This document shows positions 59,263 to 64,000 of a DNA stretch of 64,000 nucleotides, in pieces; positions within the stretch are counted from its first letter, which is position 1, and each line of letters opens with the position of its first letter. Position numbers and translations under genes: made by a program. Origin of the DNA: Lunularia cruciata (lineage: Eukaryota > Streptophyta > Marchantiopsida > Lunulariales > Lunulariaceae); assembly GCA_948567375.1 (NCBI GenBank), contig OX419757.1:50589665-50653664 (forward strand), in the 5' to 3' direction. Below the pieces are notes generated by a model, which did no database searches, was not told where the DNA came from, and saw only the letters and a list, made by a program, of their open reading frames with translations.

Positions 59263-60995
59263 TTAGTTAGTTCTGCTGCATCTTCGTCTGATTTGGCCTT
59301 GGGTGCCTGCGAGCACACCGATCCTCCCCATCTTCTCCATTGCTTTCGCAAATTCGCTACTGAAAGAGGAACCTGGTTTATTAAGCGAAAGTACAGTTCG
59401 GCGAGCTCCGGAATCTCTTTTCATTGCGTCGTCGGATCCGAAGAGGCCTTTGCTTCGAAGAACGTTGGAGTAGTAGTTATAATTCCATGTGTCAAATGGC
59501 TTTGTTTGGTCGAGGTTAATAGGAGTATCGCTGTCACCTTGGCGGCACTGGCTTTTCAAGACAGTGGCAGAGGTAGGGTCGATGCTTGGATCAGTGGCAG
59601 CTGTCGACGAAAAGCTGTATAGGCGAGTTTGCAAGCTCGCGCAGCGTGCAACACCGACGGTATGAGCACCTGTACTTAAAAATATACGTGAACGATTAAG
59701 TTAATTCGCATATCCATGATCAATTATGGTTGGAGACGGAGATCAAGCTGGTCTAGACTCCCAGTTTAAACCGAGTGCACGTGCTAGTCATCGTCTTAGT
59801 TACTAGTATCTAGCACCGTGATATTGAGCTCCTTCATACAGCGGCACGAACCACTTCACTTTTATGCATATAGGGCGCACAACTGTCTGTTCTCTTCAGG
59901 AAAGCAAATCTTGTATCATCTGAAGTTTCCAAATCTTGTATCATCTGAAGTTTCCATGCTGTACCTGAGAGGATAACCATGTCCTGCTCTGTAAGACCCT
60001 TCCTCCTGAAGATGGCCGACAAACCGCTGAAGGTTCCAAAGGGAGGTGGAAGATCGTTGTTAGCTATAGTGGCTGATGACCTAGTTCCATCTCTTCTGCC
60101 CAATGGCACACTCCTCTGGTGATGTTTCCAAACTATTGACAAGTCATCCGCATCAAATAACCGCATCAGTCTTCACGGTAGGAAATCTGTACCTCTCTCA
60201 GTTATATGAACGCTTTAACTCGAGGATTCGCCAAAATGTCCGATGGACCAAATCCAATTTGGCTCAAACAAAAATATTTGCAATTGGATGCATTCCAAAG
60301 AACGTACGTCAGTATGTTCCTATAAGTATTGAGAGGGGAGTTCAAATGCCAAGGTTCAGAATTATAAGAGAAGAAGAAACTTACTGCTATCATTGCATCT
60401 CGCGCCGAAAGAGCGAGGATGTCAGCGTAAGACACCACTCCCGGACACTCTGCTTCAATTTTGGTTTTAACATTGTCGATAATCTCGAAACCTCTGATGG
60501 AGTCTTTGTTACCTGACGCTTCCTTTTCTCCTTGACTCCCATTCAGTAGTACCGGGGCATCGCAACCCTGGAATCAACAACATACACGTTCCAATGTTTT
60601 CAGGTGATGAAAGATAGATGTGAACTTGAATGTACATGGTCCACTTATGTTCTCTGGAAGGGAAAACGTAGACATGGAATCAACCACTAAGCAGAGAGCT
60701 GAAATCATTGCTTCAATGCAGAAATACAAGAAAAGGATCACTTCATAACCACAGCAGCTCTAGCTAGTGATCAGTTGCCGATACATACACGGACGAAGCA
60801 GTCATGAAAGTGCAAACGAAGCAGAGCCGGAGCCAATCCCCTGTCGGTTCGAACATGTTCTCGAATTATCTCAGCCACCCTGGCTGTCAAGTTAGGAAAT
60901 GTAGAGCTATAAAACGTCGTCGAGAGCTGGGCATCAACAGAACTAGCCGCAAGAGCAAGGGCCCCGAATAGGCCTAACAACCATATTTGCTTCTT
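59263..60995 (-). CDS. Class III secretory peroxidase, start codon apparently lost
   Basis: Exons (minus strand): about 60995-60789, 60567-60385, 60115-59965, 59669-59263; stop TAA at 59263-59265; about 315 residues. Signal-like [22 protein letters not shown], then [11 protein letters not shown] with distal Arg and His, [10 protein letters not shown] (Ser usual where Pro stands), [45 protein letters not shown] (proximal His, split by intron 3), [15 protein letters not shown] and [19 protein letters not shown]. The product would be a heme enzyme of the cell wall using hydrogen peroxide on phenolics. The expected ATG before KQIW reads AAG (60993-60995) and no other in-frame ATG follows the upstream stop. 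The GGPxW segment between ARDA and VPLGRR is missing in the best splice model. Hence possibly a pseudogene. Confidence 0.85.
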
Positions 60996-61229
60996 ATTAA
61001 TTGAAAAGATAAACTGGAACTGGGATAAGTGAGCTCTATATAACACAAACTAGTGGATCTAAATCTATGTAAGGTATCTCAGGGGGAATGAGGAAAAAAG
61101 AACAAATGAATTAGATGCTTGAAGTTTGAGAGGGACTTGATAACCGTCTTAGAGATCTTCTATTCCAAGCTATGCTTGAGGTGAGAAAATCTGGAGACGA
61201 AGATGCTATCTTTGTGAAAACTTAGGCCC

Positions 61230-61235
61230 TTTATA
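61230..61235 (-). promoter_or_regulatory. TATA box of the peroxidase gene
   Basis: The complement reads TATAAA in GGGTATAAAGGGCC, about 235 bases upstream of the presumed start. No ATG occurs between it and KQIW in any frame that continues into the peroxidase. Confidence 0.6.
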
Positions 61236-62341
61236 CCCATGCTAAAACACTGACGAGCCTTTGGTGTTCAAGCAGTGCTTGGTCACCGCTTGCATATACT
61301 ATACTTCAAAAACTTACAGAAACTAATATAATAGTGTGATCGCTGGCATACATGCTTCTCATGTTTCAAGTTTGAATCTAGCATTTATACAGTATTCTTG
61401 GATGTACTTAACCCGTGAAAACGCTTTACCAAAATGGCCATCAATTAGAAAAACTGAATTCCTAGCCAGTAATGTGTGTCTATCTTGATTGAAAGGTGAT
61501 AAGCCTGAGTCAGGCTTCGATCCTTCCCATATTCAAGGCACTAGCAAGGAATTAACAAGTTCCATTCTCATCACGTTTCCGGTGATTCAGAATGATACGC
61601 TTTCCCTCACTGTTTCTTCGGACCAAATCAAAATCTCCAGATCTAGCTGCTGGGATCTATCTATGCTGATAGTTCTTCGAAACTTCAGTCAGATATTCCA
61701 CATATGGATATTCCAGATTGAAACATATATAAAAGGGTATGTAGTATGGAAAGGCAGAAGTATGTCGATGTCGGCATCAACAATGAATAAGCCAAGGATG
61801 ATACTGTCGTGCATCTATAACTGAAAGACACCGTTGATAGTCTCTGTTCCTTGAGGGTCTTAGATATGTTTACACATGTGTGCAATATCAGTATCTATGT
61901 TAGCGATTGAGACTACCACGGCCAATTCTGGCGAAGATGCAGGAGAACGAATTATGATAACAGGATGTGGGAGTACGATAATTCTGCTGATGATTCCGAT
62001 AGCCAAGAATGGCAACCACTTTCTTCTACTCTCTTTGGACAGATCTTGCAAATTGCTTTCTGGCTGACCCATGCATTTCATGTGATGCTTTCCCATTCTA
62101 TTAGGAATATTGAACAGTTCTTTTCTTTTCAGAACCAATGAGGTGTTACAAATTTTTTTCGTCTTCGCAACTCAATACATATTAAGGAATAGATGGTTTA
62201 TTCGGAACCAGTTGGTCATGCTCTAGCTATTAACTAGGTTCAGCTGCTTGCTTGCTTACTGTCTACGTAATATAAACCCCCAGTATGATATTTGAACCTC
62301 CATTAGCAATGTGAAGTAGGTGTATTCTTACGAACTCGATG
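61236..62341. other. Spacer between peroxidase and EG45-like gene
   Basis: Short frames occur on both strands (61489-61824 plus, 61860-62138 minus) but match nothing I know and show no shared splice pattern. The 3' UTR of the EG45-like gene is expected next to 62342. Confidence 0.45.
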
Positions 62342-62938
62342 TCAATCACTCGTAACTTTGACTGTGATGATTCCTATATCGAAGTCGGAGACGGTGTTAA
62401 AAGCCTTATTTGAGATCTCGATGAAATCACCCACCAACGTGTCGATGATGGTCAATTGGACAGTCCTCTTACCCTTGCATATTTTTGAGCCTCCTACGCA
62501 TGACACTCGAATCTTCTTTCCGCAGTTATTTTGGCCATTGTCTCCGATGAAAAGTGAAGTTGGTACTCCGACGTACAACCCACCCGTGTCCGCTTGAAAG
62601 CTGATATCATCTCCATGGCATGCGGTTTCTGCAATTGAATTGAATGAACCCGCTGAGACAATTGCGCTCTGAATTCTCATACTGGGTAATGCGATTTACC
62701 AGGTATAAAATCTAATAACCAGATGTGTCATGATCATGGTTGCTAGAGCTTTGTCTGAATCTAGACCACATGCACACAAGAGTTTGACAAGTTCAAATTG
62801 TTGTGGAGCCTCACCAATTGGTCTGCCAATGTCATAGCCCACCGACTTCATGGTCTTTGTCGTCTTTGCCGCAGAAGACTCTACGCTGATAAGGGCTGCG
62901 ATGATGAGAAGTGCAGAAAACACAGATGATTTCACCAT
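62342..62938 (-). CDS. EG45-like / plant natriuretic peptide-like secreted protein (2 exons)
   Basis: Minus strand. Exon 1 62938-62815: MVKSSVFSALLIIAALISVE, a clear signal peptide. Exon 2 62652-62342 with a double-psi barrel domain of the EG45/expansin-like type: ACHGDDIS, NCGKKIRVSCVGG, ICKGKRTVQLTIID, DFIEISNKAFNTV and GIITVKVTSD. The proposed intron (GTGAGG ... GTCTCAG, 62814-62653) gives 144 residues. Without splicing the two parts are in the same frame but separated by a TAA at 62696-62698. Members of this family are small extracellular proteins acting in the cell wall or as signal peptides. The CPxxC pair of many EG45 proteins is absent, as in some shorter relatives. The splice sites are my choice and should be confirmed. 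Confidence 0.75.
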
Positions 62939-63135
62939 TTTGTGCAGGCTTCTTAGACTATCAGATACTTGTCTAGCTAGGTTCTCCTGTGGTATGTGAA
63001 CTGCAAATAATCTGCTAGGAGGGTCTTCTATCCTCTGTGCTAACGCAAGATGGAGAGCTTCAGATTACGCTTAAGTTGGAGCTACGATGTGCATCCGTAG
63101 TGCAATGCTTGTCGATGTTTAGGAAGCTAATGTTC

Positions 63136-63144
63136 TATATATAT
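63136..63144 (-). promoter_or_regulatory. TATA box candidate of the EG45-like gene
   Basis: The complement of TATATATAT lies about 200 bases upstream of the ATG at 62938, a reasonable place for the core promoter. Confidence 0.5.
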
Positions 63145-64000
63145 GAGGCGTGCAAGCTTGAAATGGCCTCGTAACAATATGCAGTCTTTCGAGCATATCC
63201 TCCTGAGTTTCATCATCTGATACTAACAAATACTCCACTACTAACTCGGACTAGAATAGGTACTTTTGTCAGCCATCAAGTGGATGGAACTTGATGGAAC
63301 TTTATGTATGAACTTGTCTCAGAAGAAACAGAGCTTACCAAATGGTGGATTTCCTTCCTCCACGTGCTTCATCCTGCCCCCTTATAGGATTGAAGATGGA
63401 CCATTAACGGGTTCCTCGCATCCGCTCTAAATTCTGACGCGAATAGGCGGGAACTTCAAAGACCGGCGTGGGAGATGTTGAATAGGACATTATGCAATCA
63501 AGAGTGTTTCGTCCCCAGCCATTTGGCTAGATCACTTCGTGGGCGAAGGTGGTGGACAGATGGATCGTCCGTTCTACACGAGACGACAAAACTCAACTTT
63601 TGCTCACAAAACCGTAACAGTAAATATACCTCAACTGTAGATAGCTATCTAAGGAAACATCTCCAGCTGCCTTGTTCTCGTTGAGTGCCTAGGCTCAACG
63701 TTGGTGACCGCAGCTTTCTTTCATCTTCCTCTTGTCCTCCGTGCTGCAGGTTTTGTGTGTGGTTGCGACTTAAATGTTCCAGGGGTGGGTATTCAAAGTG
63801 AGTCTCTGGAGTTGCTGTTGCCTCTCGTTCTGGTGTTTCTCTGTTTTCAATGCCAAATTCTGAATTTTGGAAAAATTACTGATCTTGTGGCTTTCCTACC
63901 GGGGTTGCTGCGTTGTTGAGTGTATCAAGTTTGTCATTATAGGAGCTGCTGCTGTCATTATCATGGTCCTCTTCCAAGAGTATATTTCTGTATAGCTCGG
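63145..64000. other. Right-hand end, no gene recognised
   Basis: Mixed-composition DNA with short plus-strand frames (63475-63684, 63701-63919) that I cannot relate to known proteins. A gene starting here and continuing past the window cannot be excluded. Confidence 0.4.

Noticed and set aside
60238..60255. FGPSD codons inside peroxidase intron 2 as a small exon supplying the missing GGPxW
   Set aside because: No AG acceptor and GT donor in suitable phase flank it, and the residues do not fit the motif beyond GPS.

Overview
The window is nuclear DNA of a land plant. The three host genes seen are plant-type and split by short introns: a multi-pass membrane protein of a plant family, a class III secretory peroxidase and a small EG45/natriuretic-peptide-like secreted protein. 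Nothing visible fixes the species; the short introns and the style of the Harbinger-like fragments would suit a bryophyte or lycophyte, but that is a guess. The middle of the window, about 12-58.6 kb, is almost entirely transposable elements.

Layout. 1-5158: minus-strand copy (A) of a Ty3/gypsy chromovirus with its 3' LTR beyond the window. 5270-6600: dead copia pol. 6833-9425: eight-exon membrane-protein gene (-). 9426-12300: no gene recognised. 12.3-19.7 kb: a Myb/SANT-like ORF (+) and a broken Harbinger transposase (-) converge on a block of unrecognised broken ORFs and degenerate short-repeat arrays. 20.3-22.6 kb: AT-rich spacer. 22665-23101: solo LTR of the A/B family with its target-site duplication (TSD). 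23.3-30 kb: fragments of a giant-LTR family. 30032-52674: one large Ty3/gypsy element (C, minus strand) with about 4-kb LTRs. Inside it lie a complete chromovirus copy (B, 34582-40225, TSD AACAT) and a 738-bp solo LTR (30969-31706). 52675-58560: an older gypsy pol (G) interrupted by a giant solo LTR (E, 52817-56635, TSD ATTTG). 59.2-63.2 kb: peroxidase and EG45-like genes, both minus strand.

The most interesting feature is the giant-LTR family. Each LTR runs from TGTGGTACCC to GTTGTCACA. It carries in its U3, in sense, an open frame of about 860-870 codons that ends shortly before the LTR's own TATA-like box. In the full-length RNA this frame would lie 3' of pol, where env-like genes sit, yet it belongs to the LTR and therefore travels with every solo LTR. 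A second point is that the A/B chromovirus LTR has an array of inverted GAA/TTC pentamers (heat-shock-element-like) just upstream of its TATA box. Both A and B also share two in-frame stops in pol.

How the parts relate: almost all the DNA between the host genes was built by successive nested insertions (E into G; B and a 738-bp solo LTR into C) and by ectopic recombination (chimeric 5' LTR of C, fused fragment F). The peroxidase appears to have lost its start codon and the GGPxW segment and may be dying; the membrane-protein gene looks intact.
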